DNA from: Stratiolaelaps scimitus
Taxonomy: Eukaryota > Arthropoda > Arachnida > Mesostigmata > Laelapidae
Length of the DNA: 64,000 nt
Assembly: GCA_019614645.1 (NCBI GenBank)
Contig: JABWDB010000113.1
Location: 36,736-100,735, forward strand
Direction of reading: 5' to 3'
Made by a program: the position numbers and the translations under genes. The notes under the pieces were generated by a model that made no database searches, was not told the DNA's origin, and worked only from the letters and a program-made list of their open reading frames with translations. Below, piece by piece: positions 33,649 through 43,345 of this stretch (the first letter of the stretch is position 1; each line of letters starts with the position of its first letter).

Positions 33649-33920
33649 TTATAATATAATATATATATATATATATATTATATTATATTGTGCAAGATAT
33701 GATGAGAGCTGAAGACACAAGGCAGCTGTGCAGAATTGCAAAAAATAACGAAGATATCATTGATCTGATGTCGGTCATAACGTTAGCGAGCTTAAGACGG
33801 GGATTATATTATAGAAGCAAAGTCCGGTTCTCACTTGCGTAAGGTCACAGGCCTGTTCAGATGGCGTGTAGGTAGTATCGTCAATTCATAGATCTACATA
33901 AATAAGGCAAAATCTAAGGT

Positions 33921-35183
33921 GATATCGCCGAGAGGACGGCCGTGATGCTCGACCGACTGCCCCTGTTATCGGCTCACCAGGGGCTGTTCCTCCTTCGGTC
34001 CTGTTTCTCGGCGGCACGCATGCAGCACTTGCTTAGGACATGCCCGGCCGGCACTGAGGCTTCAGCCCTTCACGAGTATGACGACTTGGTGTTGGACGCG
34101 CTGACGACGATCCTGAACCTCCAGCTCCCTCCGGAAGCGGCGTCGCAGGCTACCCTTCCAGTCCGCTTCGGGGGCCTCGGCATCCTCAGTGTTCGCCGCT
34201 TGGCCGACGTTTGCTACGCCGCGTCGCTTACGGCGGTTGCCGACATGGTCGCTACAGTCCTCCCCCCCGAAGCGCTCGCCCACTTCTCCGCCTCCCAGGA
34301 AGCTGCCCTTGACCAGACGGGTGCCCGCGCTCGGGTCCCTCCGGACAAACAGAGCAAGCAGCGGGCATGGTCCGATGCCCTGCACCAGGAGCTGCGGGAC
34401 TCCCTCCTGGCCTCTGCGCCACACGCTGCTGACCAAGCTCGCCTCCGGGCTGTCGACAGGCCTGGTGCGGGGGCGTGGCTCCACGCGCTGCCCTCCTCGT
34501 CCCTTGGTACTGCTCTAGACGATCGCTCCCTCCGCTTCTGTGTGGGCCTTCGCCTCGGGGCCCCTGTAGTTGCGGCCCACAGCTGCGAGCGTTGTGGGGA
34601 CCCCGTCGCAACGAATGGCCATCACGGTCTCTCGTGCGAACGCAGCGCCGGTCGCCATCCGCGACACACGATGCTTAATGACACGCTCGTGAGGGCCCTC
34701 CACTCCGCCGGTATTCCTTGCACAAGGGAGCCACAGGGCCTCGACACCTCTGACGGGCGCCGCCCTGACGGCCTCACCCTTGTCCCCTTCCATCGAGGGC
34801 AGCACCTGGTTTGGGACGGCACTGTGGTTGACACTCTAGCACCCTCTTATGTCAACCACTGTGCAACCATCCCCGGTTACGCAGTAGCGCGTGCGGAGCG
34901 GGCAAAGCTGAGGAAGTACGCCGCACTCCAAGCAACGCACCTGTTTTCCCCCCTCGCCTTTGAGACCCTGGGCGGGCACGGCCCCCTCACGGCGAACTTC
35001 CTCGAGGGGGTCTACCACAGGTTGATCCGCGCCACCGGGGACAAGCGCGCTGGCTCTTTCCTCCTGCAGCGCCTGTCCCTCGCTGTGCAGAGAGGCAATG
35101 CCATCGCCTTCCTCGGGACGTTGTCGTCCTCACCCCCCCCCCCCCCCACCCCCATAATCCCTAGATATTCCGACCTATTGTAA
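33921..35183 (+). CDS. RLE-LINE C-terminal region: RT thumb, CCHC motif and restriction-like endonuclease
   Basis: An uninterrupted, visibly GC-rich frame of about 420 codons reaches the stop at 35181-35183. It has no true start and is the 3' part of a larger ORF, truncated upstream. In order: post-RT thumb sequence with LPVRFGGLGILSVRRLADV; CERCGDPVATNGHHGLSC, a C-x2-C-x7-H-x4-C zinc motif; then DGRRPDGLTL and LVWDGTVVDTL, matching the RPD...D signature of the restriction-like endonuclease carried by R2/CRE-type LINEs; finally LLQRLSLAVQRGNAIAFLGT. In that class the endonuclease nicks the target DNA for reverse transcription. The RT palm is absent, so it cannot move by itself. Lack of stops suggests a recent insertion. 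Exact clade is uncertain. Confidence 0.8.
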   Translation, partial: DIAERTAVMLDRLPLLSAHQGLFLLRSCFSAARMQHLLRTCPAGTEASALHEYDDLVLDALTTILNLQLPPEAASQATLPVRFGGLGILSVRRLADVCYAASLTAVADMVATVLPPEALAHFSASQEAALDQTGARARVPPDKQSKQRAWSDALHQELRDSLLASAPHAADQARLRAVDRPGAGAWLHALPSSSLGTALDDRSLRFCVGLRLGAPVVAAHSCERCGDPVATNGHHGLSCERSAGRHPRHTMLNDTLVRALHSAGIPCTREPQGLDTSDGRRPDGLTLVPFHRGQHLVWDGTVVDTLAPSYVNHCATIPGYAVARAERAKLRKYAALQATHLFSPLAFETLGGHGPLTANFLEGVYHRLIRATGDKRAGSFLLQRLSLAVQRGNAIAFLGTLSSSPPPPPTPIIPRYSDLL

Positions 35184-35250
35184 CGTTTAATATATTATAA
35201 TAAATATATAGGTGATATAAGCAGTAGCACTATACCTCGCCGGTTCGACC

Positions 35251-35336
35251 GGTTCGAATCCCGTTGCATGACATATAAGAGAACTTAAGCATTCTATGCA
35301 GTTCCTTTAATAAATCAATAAAGCCTTACCTTACCT
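35251..35336 (+). mobile_element. SINE-1 copy, 5'-truncated
   Basis: It starts at the B box (GGTTCGAATCCCG), then ATGACATATAAGAGAACTTA, AGCATTCTATGCAGTTCC, TTTAATAAATCAATAAAG and a CTTACC repeat. It supplies a clear view of the tail shared with LINE-F. Confidence 0.85.
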
Positions 35337-36218
35337 CACTCGTGTTGCCCCGATATAATATCACCACTTAGCCTATAATAATCATACTCTCACCTAGAGC
35401 ACGGGCGCACTTCAGCCCAGAGAACGTCGAGCCTTGATTCATATGCGAACGATAGTTTCGACGTAACATGAGCATTGAGAAGATCAACATTAAGAAGATT
35501 AGCTATTACTGGAAAAGGTTGATTGCTCATTTTGCCAAATCGATGTAGGGGCATTTATGCCAGCTATCGACCTGACTTATCATGCAATATGATTTAGCCC
35601 CTAACTCCCACCATCAATATACATCCTCATCTCTCGGAAGTCGGACGTGTCCCAAGGCAGACGTTGCAGTTGGCAGAATAGCTCCTCCGCTGGTCACACA
35701 TGACAGCGAAGAAAGTGTTCGACTGCCAAGAGGTCCTGTGCATATGTGAGGAGCTCCGAAGATCTGGATAGTCGATGCGAGTTCCAGAGAGAGTAGCCGT
35801 GAGCTGTCACGTAATAGACAATGAAAGCTCAGTCATGGGGTTAACTGTCAAAATATTGTCACTTACTGATAGGTGAAAGTGTTTGCGAAAATCCGATTTC
35901 ACTTTAATTTTTGGCCGGCTGAAATATTTCCGAGACTTCAGAATAGCACGCCACATGTGGACTGAGAATTGCGACTGATCCGAGAATTGTGTGATTTATT
36001 GACATTGATTAATTTTCGGCAATTGTGTCATATATATATATAATGGGGGAGGTCGTTGGGAGGTCGGATTAGCATGCAAACCGCATGTATGCATTAGCGC
36101 ACGATACTAGCATGCATGTTGGCCAATTATCACCTACTTCAGAACCGGCACGAACTGAGGGAATCCGACTGTTGCTTCCACCAGCTCCTCGTTCCTCTTA
36201 TATATATATATATATATA
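35337..36218. other. non-coding stretch with a decayed Z-unit scrap
   Basis: About 35670-35800 distantly resembles 21225-21350 (GTTGGCAGAATAG, AGCTCCGAAGATCTGGATA). A (TA)n run is at 36198-36220. Nothing else is recognised. Confidence 0.4.
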
Positions 36219-36440
36219 TAATTGTGTGAATTAAATAACCTGAATATTGTGAATTGTAAATAATTTGAGTGAATGTAAATATCTGTTGACAGAATAATCT
36301 ATTATAATTGTGAAATCGTAATTGCATGAACAATTTGGTGATAATACACTCTTACTTTTACCCTATTTTTTAATCGAGAACTTAAGCATTGTAAAATTGC
36401 AGTTCCGGAAATAAACCGCAAATGTTATGTTATATATATA
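36219..36440 (+). mobile_element. LINE-F 3' end fragment
   Basis: The sequence AATCTATTATAATTGTGAAA through GAGAACTTAAGCATTGTA and GCAGTTCCGGAAATAAAC matches 6465-6632 and the reverse complement of the ends at 24158 and 62010. It ends in TGTTA and then (TA)n repeats at 36430-36465. Confidence 0.8.
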
Positions 36441-36479
36441 TATATATATAATGTATATATATATATAATCTTTATGATC

Positions 36480-36870
36480 TGTTTTTTAGGAGGTTAAAGT
36501 TCAATCCTGCACGGACACCAGGCTTCACACTCAGGTATTTGCCTGGTAGTGTCAGACTCATACTGACTAAACCCAGAACCGATTTTGACAGTTGGGGCAC
36601 GTATTGTCCCTTGCGGACATCCAGTCATGGTTTCTCCCCGCGATGAGGGGCTGTCTTTGACTTGGACCCGGAAGCTTCTACCATGGAGAAATGCCGCGAT
36701 CCAGACGAGATCCCACTTCGTAGCTGGGCAGGATGTCTCATAGCTTCTAGTGAATTACGGGCTCGAACGCAGACTTGAAGTCGAAGTAGGAGACATCAAA
36801 GGGTACTGAGCGGTTTGCGAATAGAGCCCAGCCGTTTTGGCACTCGACAAGCTGAAAATGCTCAGTGACT
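36480..36870 (-). pseudogene. decayed LINE reverse transcriptase fragment
   Basis: The minus strand reads FDVSYFDFKSAFEPVIH, the palm motif with the first catalytic Asp, and later GCPQGTIRAP, the following RT motif. The same motifs read FFDFKSAFERVTH and GCPQGTILGP in LINE-J at 51159-52520, so this is probably a relative. Stops and frameshifts separate the blocks. Confidence 0.65.
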
Positions 36871-36884
36871 AGACATTTACATTG

Positions 36885-36990
36885 CACATTGCCCTCGCAT
36901 AGCCGTCAGGGTTAGCCAGCCGTCGAAAACGGACGAAGCCAATCATTTGCTATCCGTTGATGAGTTACGTTTCGCGGGCTTGTCCTGGCG
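36885..36990 (-). pseudogene. degenerate 3' end of the acidic ORF family
   Basis: It resembles 46040-46135, covering the end and downstream flank of the acidic ORF (ATTTGCTATCCGTTGATGA, CGGGCTTGTCCTG). No frame is kept. It lies just left of a Z-unit fragment, as the intact ORF does at 46 kb. Confidence 0.5.
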
Positions 36991-37185
36991 CCAAGGTAGA
37001 AGTCAGACTGAGTCGGCTGAAGCCGAAAAGATAACGAATATTCGTTGAAGGACACCACCATTTGAGGGCTTACTGAAGAACACCACCATTTGAGGGCCCA
37101 TTGAAGGACACCTCACTATTTCGTAATCATCTTCGAAAGAATGATCGTTTACTGACACAAACTTGGCCATTATGACGAAACCGGG

Positions 37186-37754
37186 TTGGCTCAACTCTGG
37201 TCAGGGTCTGTCAGGCCAATACAGGACAGTTTACATTGTACTGTTCGCTGTCCAAGGCTGTACAGGAACTGCCCCATATGAAATGAGACTTGCGAAATTG
37301 TGATTTATTTATTGAGATCAGTTGATTTTAGGTAATTGTGTCTCTTGGTAGACATATTATTCACTATAAGGAATTAGTAGATTAGAGGAGCTCGTTGTCA
37401 AGGACAGCCGCAACAAACAGTCCACATAACATGTAGTATAGTATGTTTGATTGAAATTACAACAATGATTACACGCAGACTTCAGCGAGACAGATCTGGA
37501 CAGCTGACAAACACAACATCGAACTAAATCCTAGTTATTAAGATTAGAAAGTAAGGACATTTTGGGTCCTAGACTTGAAATTCTAGCCCAAGAAGCAAAC
37601 TTAAAACAAAGTTCGTTTCTGACTATGAACTTGCTTTTATTTATTTATTGGAAACACGTTCTGAGAGATTAGATGAGATGTTGCACGGACACTTATAATA
37701 GCGCACTGCGTTATCCAGTGGTCGCCGTACGTCCTGTTGTTAGTATTTATACAT
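37186..37754 (+). repeat. Z unit e, left part
   Basis: It matches 21635-22040 and 59660-60160, including CTAGACTTGAAATTCTAGCC and the run-up to the zinc-finger gene's 3' flank. It stops at TTATACAT, where the CR1-like LINE is inserted; the unit resumes at 41968. Confidence 0.85.
37747..37754. repeat. left target-site duplication of the CR1-like LINE
   Basis: TTATACAT here is repeated at 41968-41975. The uninterrupted site in Z unit c reads TTTATACATATTAAGTGCTC (about 60169-60188). Confidence 0.8.
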
Positions 37755-38056
37755 TCCGTCCGTTTGTGACACCTGTCAGGCTGTGTTATTTATGTGCTCC
37801 TGCTAGTTTACCTTTTACACTGGTTCAGACACCCTGTCACCTGATGCAGTATTGTGAAACCCACTACCCAACCTCCAGTGCATCGTTGTGACCGGTTGCT
37901 GACGGTCTACAACTAGGTGTTTTCTCCATAAGTGACCCACATGTCAACCTGAACTCAACCAAATTCGCACCTGCTGTCGCGGCTGGCACTCGTGTATAAA
38001 GCAGCGAGTGTTTGGCCCCTCACGATAACGCACGGAAGGCCACCAATAGGTTGATC

Positions 38057-39386
38057 ATGTTCAGCTTCCTGGAGACTCCCTCAAACCGGTCGTCCCCCTC
38101 TCCCCCTGAAATGGCCACTCCAACTACACATCGGGCACCCATCATCGCCCACGCCGTTGCGTGTACGTACTGTAATGGCCTCTATAGCAAGACGCACGTT
38201 GCTCGTCACATCACATCGAACACCCCCTACGTGTGTGTTCATTGTACAAGGCGAATCGAACTTGAGGTGGAAGCATCGAATAATCGTAGTACTGCTACTG
38301 ATGCTGCTGATAGCGCTGGTGGGCAGATGTCTCAGTCCGTGATAGCTGATCATAACCACTCAACAGACTGCGTCATAATAAAGAAGGCATTCCTTGAAGA
38401 AATTATGTCGGCGCTGAGGAGAATTCAAGGGGAACTAGAGAGATCTGGGACTGAGTACGATGCTAGGCTTCAGTATATCTCTGACTCTCTAACCCAGATA
38501 AAAAGCGCAAAATGTATCGAAGCAGGGGATCCGTCAACTAAACCCACTGCGATCTGCATCGACAATCTTCCATATGAGCCAACCCAAAACAAACAATCTG
38601 GTGCCCCTGAGCTGGAGTCAGATGGTAGAGACCGAATTGCCCTCGTTTTCGGCGATTCAAACCTTCAATGGAAGTGGTGGTGAGACATTGGCCCGGTGTA
38701 TTGATAAGGTGAAATTTCATATGAACATTGCATCTGATGTTTCATTTGACATCCATCTTCACGCTGGGCTTGTTGATGTTCTCAATGCAGGGGACCACTC
38801 AAAAATCACAGACGCTCTCTGCTCTCAACTTAAAGAATTTGTAAAATTTTGTGAAGACAGACAATTGTCTGTCACATTTTATTCTATACCGACCGTAGTT
38901 GATGTTCGAAGACAGAAGGATTTGAGCGCAGTTGTGCGAAACTGCAATGAGGCCATAAGAAATTTGTTCTATAGACTAGATCAAAACTTCATAGACCTAG
39001 AAATCCCGTCAGATGGTTTTCGTGCTGACGGACTCCACTACAATGAGCATGGTTGCATCATGGCGGTAGCTAAAATCTCGACCCTAGTACGGCGTTACCT
39101 GCTCCGCGGTTCACCTCCACCAAAAATCGTAGATATTAGCGCGCCCGCGCGCATAAGAAAAGGCAATTGGGAGAGAAAAAATGAGAAGAGGAAGAAAAGA
39201 GATTCAATCTATCGACAAGAGTCTGGCGCCGAGCAGAATGGCCATCATCGGCGTCGCGGGCACTTATTTGCTCACCCAAAATTATCGAGTAACCGTGGAT
39301 ATCTCCCAAAAGTCCAAAATTTTCCCCACAATTCTCATATCCCAGTCTGGGAACACCCACCGGACTTCCTATTTCAAAAACAGTAA
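38057..39386 (+). pseudogene. CR1-like ORF1 with PHD-like zinc motif and SGNH esterase domain, frameshifted
   Basis: The frame opens at ATG 38057. Near residue 40 there is a Cys/His cluster (CTYCNGLYSKTHVARH, then CVHC), similar in place to the PHD-like finger of CR1 ORF1 proteins, followed by a helical stretch. The esterase shows block I (ALVFGDSN, with the nucleophilic Ser of GDS), block III (HAGLVDVLNAG, weaker than the usual GxND) and block V (DGFRADGLHYN, with the Asp/His pair). One frameshift lies between 38655 and 38670, directly after block I. The second part ends at a stop at 39384-39386. Esterases of this type in LINE ORF1 proteins are thought to act on lipids or in RNP trafficking; their role is not settled. 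Confidence 0.8.
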
Positions 39387-39400
39387 CCGCTCCACCACCA

Positions 39401-41962
39401 TTGTACGTAGCCAATCCCGGAAACTCAGTTGTGCCATCCACCAGCCCCTCCCCGTCACTGCCAAACTCCCTAACATGTTTGTATCTTAATGCTCGATCGC
39501 TGGTTAAACCCGGTGCAATTGACTCGCTACATGCGTACACATGCCTTCATAACATCTCCATTGTGCTGATAATCGAGTCTTGGTTAGGCAAAGACATATC
39601 AAATCGGGAGTTATCATGTGGGGATCGTTATAATGTTTTCCGATGCGATCGAGACTCGAGGGATGGCGGTGTCTGTGTCCTTATAGCGAATTACCTGAAA
39701 TGCTGTGAAGTGGATATATTGTGTGATATAGAAATGGTGGCAGTCGATTTGTACTATAACCTTGACTTCATCCGTTTCGCATGCATCTACGCCACTAACG
39801 CCGGAAATGCTGCAGAGCGTAAACAGCGAATTGAGGCAGTCTGTCAGCCAGTGACTAAACTATGTGACGTAACGAAACCAATTATTATCCTAGGCGATTT
39901 TAACCTCCCTGACATCGACTGGTGCAATATAGTCCTCTCAGACTCGAACTCGATGGAGGCAAATTTTACAAATTCCTATGTTGAAAATGGGCTTTACCAA
40001 CTGATAACGGAGGTAACCCGTCCACTTAAACGCGATCCTAATTCTCAAGCCGGTTTTACCAAAGGAAACATCTTAGATCTTCTACTTACGACCGATCCTT
40101 TTATTATCGATGAACTATCTACTCTGACCTCCCCGATACCCTCCGATCATAATGTGATACTTTTACTGTACTTTTTGATACGGGTTGTACGGTAAACGAT
40201 GAAGGTGGCTATGATTTCTGGAGAGGAGATTATGAAAGCATTGAGGCTAGGTTATGCCACATTCCGTGGAGGACGCTTTTCTCGAGCTGTGATTCTGTAA
40301 ATAGTATGTTCAATACATTTATCAACCAGCTCCACATATTAATTGAACAATTCGTACCTAAAAGAGGAAATTTAATCCGATCGAGAAACAAGAGCCTTAA
40401 AAGCTATATAAATAAACTTGAGGCTCTGATGAAAACAGATCCAAATCCTAAAAATGAAACCAATTTACGAAAAGCTAGCACCGGCTTCGCATCCTTGAGG
40501 AATCGAATCTTGACTTTAAGGACTCTAAGTCATTTTTTCGTTACGCAAATAAGCGCTTGAAGGGAAAAGAGGAGATAGGTGCGCTTATAAAGGATGATAA
40601 AATTATAACAGATGACAAGGCCAAGGCACACATTTTCAAAGATTTCTTTTCAACCGTCTAAGTCAAACAGCCTAGCGTGGCTCCTACGGATCTTACCTAT
40701 CATACAAATGAATCTACGCCCCTTTTAATAACAGAGGAAAATATATTTAGTAAGATCCAGGCTTTACCCATGAAATGTAGTTTTACACCTGACTCAATTC
40801 CTCCTATTTTTTACAAAAAGGTTGGGAGAACCATATCCCAACCCTTATATCTTATTTACTGCAGGTCCTATGAGGACGGCATTGTACCAGAGTATTTTAA
40901 AACATCTGTGGTAACCCCTGTCCACAAGAAGGGGTCTAAATCCGATGTCGATAACTATCGACCAGTGGCCCAGTCCTCTATAGCTTGTATTATATTTGAG
41001 AAATTGCTTGTAGACCATGTATTTAGTTTTTTAACAACTCAGGGTTTACTTGATGAGGCACAGCATGGTTTTACAAAGGGAAAATCCACCGCCACCCAGC
41101 TAGTTGATATGGTTCAAGATTGGACCATTTACATCAACAACAAACAAATGTTCGACTGCATATATTTCGATTTTTCTAACGCGTTTGATAGAGTAAATCA
41201 CTCCTCACTTTTAACAAAAATTAAGAACCTTGAAATTGACTCACGGTCCTTTTGTTGGATATCTGACTACCTATGTAACCGCTCATTTTGTGTACGTGTA
41301 AAAAACAGTATTAGTAATTGCGGTGCTTGCCCCTCTGGGGTGCCTCAAGGTAGCTGCTTGGGACCCACATTATTTTGTATTTACATCTTAGACCTAAAAA
41401 CACTATTCCGCAGTCCATAAATGATCTCAAGCTTTACGGCCCGTCGAAGACCGAAACCGAAAGACGCGATCTGCAAATGAAAGCCGTTGATGCCATCTCA
41501 AGGTGGTGCTCAAATAATGATATGCTAATATCCGTTCCTAAATGTGGCACATTATGTCTCTCAGACCCTCACATATATACTCTTAACGCCCAACCTATAC
41601 CGATTGTGAAATGTATGAGGGACCTGGGCGTGGTGGTCTCACTGGACTTGGATTTTAACCTTCATATTACACAAGTCATTCAGTCCGCAACGTTAGTTTG
41701 TAACACATTATTTCGTTGTTTTATTGTGAAAAAGCCGGAATTTTATATGCAGCTCTATAAGAGTTTAGTTATACCGAAATTTACATACTGCTGTGAAGTT
41801 TGGCGACCATATCTTAAGAAGCATTTAGACGCTATGGAACGAGTTCAATCAAAGTTCTTAGCACGCGTCTCGCTTAGATGTGGAATCGATGCACTAACTA
41901 ATTTTTGTACACCAAATGTAAAACCCCCTTTTGTTAATAAAGGTGTTTTTGAATTGAATTGA
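39401..41962 (+). pseudogene. CR1-like ORF2: endonuclease and reverse transcriptase, broken
   Basis: The endonuclease occupies about 39470-40170 with LNARSL, IESWLGKDI, DRDSRDGGVCVLI, ILGDFNLPDIDW, GNILDLLLTT and PIPSDHNVI; the last carries the catalytic His of the family. The RT runs from about 40677: TPVHKKGSKSDVDNYRPV, DCIYFDFSNAFDRVNH, GVPQGSCLGPTLFCIYI. Breaks: frameshift near 40190, frameshift near 40505, stop at 40659-40661, and a frameshift with small deletion at 41390-41420 that replaces YADD by SIND, removing the catalytic centre. No ATG opens the frame before the endonuclease. Confidence 0.85.
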
Positions 41963-41967
41963 AAAAA

Positions 41968-41975
41968 TTATACAT
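41968..41975. repeat. right target-site duplication of the CR1-like LINE
   Basis: TTATACAT, identical to 37747-37754. Confidence 0.8.
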
Positions 41976-42089
41976 ATGCAGTGCTCTGAATGCATTAAGG
42001 CACTATGTTGTAAATGACGAACGGGGGTGCAAGCTCGCGCCCGATTGAGCTTGATTGAGGTGATTTGGGTTTTATGGATGCATATGGGC

Positions 42090-42449
42090 TTATGCATCCA
42101 TAAACCCAACTGTTACTTCGCAACTCTCTAGCCCTAGGGTACACAACTCCCGCAACACATTCGAATGCGTATTTAGCTGCGACGCCTGCCGCACCAATAT
42201 TGCCAGCAATACTACCATCAGCAACAAAATCACCAATAGCCCGATGATCAGCGTTCCGTATATCTTGTACAGATCGGGCGCTTCCATACGGGGCGTCGTG
42301 TTCAGCGGCGATTCGGTCAGCACTGTTGAGCGGTAAACCGGGGTGTTTGTCGTTACCGGATCTAATGTAGCGATGGAAGGGAAAGACGAATCCCCTTCTT
42401 CTTGGTCGAGGGGCCTCAATAATGGCTCGGGTGCTGATTGTACACTCAT
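42090..42449 (-). CDS. hypothetical single-pass membrane protein
   Basis: A 119-codon frame from ATG at 42449. The N-terminal half is polar and Pro/Ser/Thr-rich. A strong hydrophobic helix follows (IYGTLIIGLLVILLLMVVLL at about residues 65-84), then a polar tail with two Cys. It overlaps, in another frame, the extended open frame of zinc-finger copy 3. Length, order and the clean helix suggest a real or recently real protein. It resembles no family I can name; small membrane proteins of large DNA viruses or transposons look like this, but that is only an impression. No second copy is seen in the window. Confidence 0.45.
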   Translation of the reverse strand: MSVQSAPEPLLRPLDQEEGDSSFPSIATLDPVTTNTPVYRSTVLTESPLNTTPRMEAPDLYKIYGTLIIGLLVILLLMVVLLAILVRQASQLNTHSNVLRELCTLGLESCEVTVGFMDA

Positions 42450-42475
42450 CACGGTTTTGTTTGAGCTTGGGGGTG

Positions 42476-42828
42476 CGAGGATTCACCCCATGCACCCGTC
42501 GGCGAATGCTCAATTTTTTGGGTGTTTTAAATTCAGCACCACACTGATCACAAGGATGCTTGTGTGCCTCCTTGAGATGCGCGTCCACCTCGGCCGGGCT
42601 GTTGAACTTTTTAGGGCAGTGTTTGCATCTGAGCGGATCGCCCTTTGCGTGGATCTTCATGTGCTGCGCAAGGGCGTCCGCTCGCGCCCGTTTGGCTCCA
42701 CACTCCGGACATATGAAAGGTTTCTCCAGAGTGTGGGTTTTTATGTGCCGATCCAAGTGATGCCGCCGGTACGATTTGTACGGGCAGCCATCTTCGAGGC
42801 ATGCAAACACTGACCCTTCAACAACCAC
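42476..42828 (-). pseudogene. zinc-finger gene copy 3, truncated
   Basis: Four fingers collinear with the intact gene (FACLEDGCPYKSYRRHHLDR, FICPECGAKRARADALAQHM, CKHCPKKFNSPAEVDAHLKE, CDQCGAEFKTPKKLS). In finger 4 the first ligand His is Arg (LSIRRRVH). A TAG at 42844-42846 sits in frame just upstream of PNSRAVVVEG; the polyQ tract, finger 5 and the PLDLS tail are absent. After RVHGV the sequence is unrelated to the other copies; the frame stays open to 41995 but is not convincing as protein. Confidence 0.8.
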
Positions 42829-42984
42829 GGCTCGAGAATTGGGCTATAGGCGCGCTGTTGGCGGTCGTTAAATATGCCCTTGTTGTTGAAGCCGAATGGG
42901 CCCCAGACATATCTTCGTCTGATCAATCCTGCAGCGGATCACACAGGGATCACACACTGCTTTACATGAGGACGTGTTAATGTG

Positions 42985-43100
42985 ATGAACTCTTCACCGC
43001 ATTTGTTGCTGAAGTCCTTATGAGCTTCCTAGGAGTGCTTATCCACCTCCTCCGGGGTGCTGGACTTCCTCGGGGAGTGGTTGCATCTAAGTGGATCATT
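42985..43100 (-). pseudogene. zinc-finger gene scrap (copy 4)
   Basis: The reverse complement can be read as DPLRCNHSPRKSSTPEEVDK followed by EAHKDFSNKCGEE, matching finger 3 and the start of finger 4, with ligand Cys lost and stops present. Confidence 0.65.
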
Positions 43101-43110
43101 CTTAGAGAGG

Positions 43111-43152
43111 ATTGTCTGAGAGACCGAAGCCTATTTCGATCTCTCAGACAAT
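43111..43152. repeat. imperfect hairpin, about 18-bp stem
   Basis: ATTGTCTGAGAGACCGAA pairs with TTTCGATCTCTCAGACAAT around a five- to six-base loop, with one mismatch. It lies between a zinc-finger scrap and an acidic-ORF scrap. Confidence 0.8.
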
Positions 43153-43345
43153 ATAATGTTGAGGATGAGGCTCGTCGTGCACCACCGTTGGAATTGGATG
43201 AGTTTACAATCGCGGTAGGAGGTCTTCCAGACCAACTTTGCCGGAGCGATTGGTAGGATGGGAAGCCAATCCGGGACCTCGCTGTGCCCTCGGCGTTAGT
43301 CCACTCGCTGAGCCCCTATCAGGAAGCATGGCTCCTCCATTTTTT
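43153..43345 (-). pseudogene. degenerate copy of the acidic ORF
   Basis: It aligns by eye with 46365-46550: GGCTCGTCGTGCACCA, GTTGGAAT, GGAGGTCTTC, CCAACTTTG, GAGCGATTGG. Indels break the frame. Confidence 0.7.

Larger units (their letters stand above)
37755..41967 (+). mobile_element. full-length CR1-like LINE, 4.2 kb
   Basis: Bounded by 8-bp duplications and inserted into Z unit e. It has a 5' untranslated region of about 300 bases, ORF1 (zinc motif, coiled region, SGNH esterase), ORF2 (apurinic-type endonuclease, RT) and a TTGAA/A-rich 3' end. This architecture is that described for CR1-like elements. Both ORFs are broken, so the copy is dead. Confidence 0.85.
41968..42870 (+). repeat. 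Z unit e, right part
   Basis: It resumes the unit after the CR1-like insertion (CAGTGCTCTGAATGCATTAA matches 60183-60203) and includes zinc-finger copy 3. The stretch 42060-42475 has no counterpart in Z units a and c. Confidence 0.75.

Noticed and set aside
33002..33712. A single 236-codon gene on the plus strand
   Set aside because: Its first part is antisense to a BEL/Pao relic, its middle is a gypsy integrase scrap, and its end is an out-of-frame RLE-LINE scrap followed by a TA repeat.
40306..40560. Separate small gene between the LINE endonuclease and RT
   Set aside because: It is the linker part of the CR1-like ORF2 in a shifted frame; sequence continues into it after the frameshift near 40190.
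42444..42813. Plus-strand frames opposite zinc-finger copy 3
   Set aside because: They are antisense shadows; similar shadows occur opposite copies 1 and 2.
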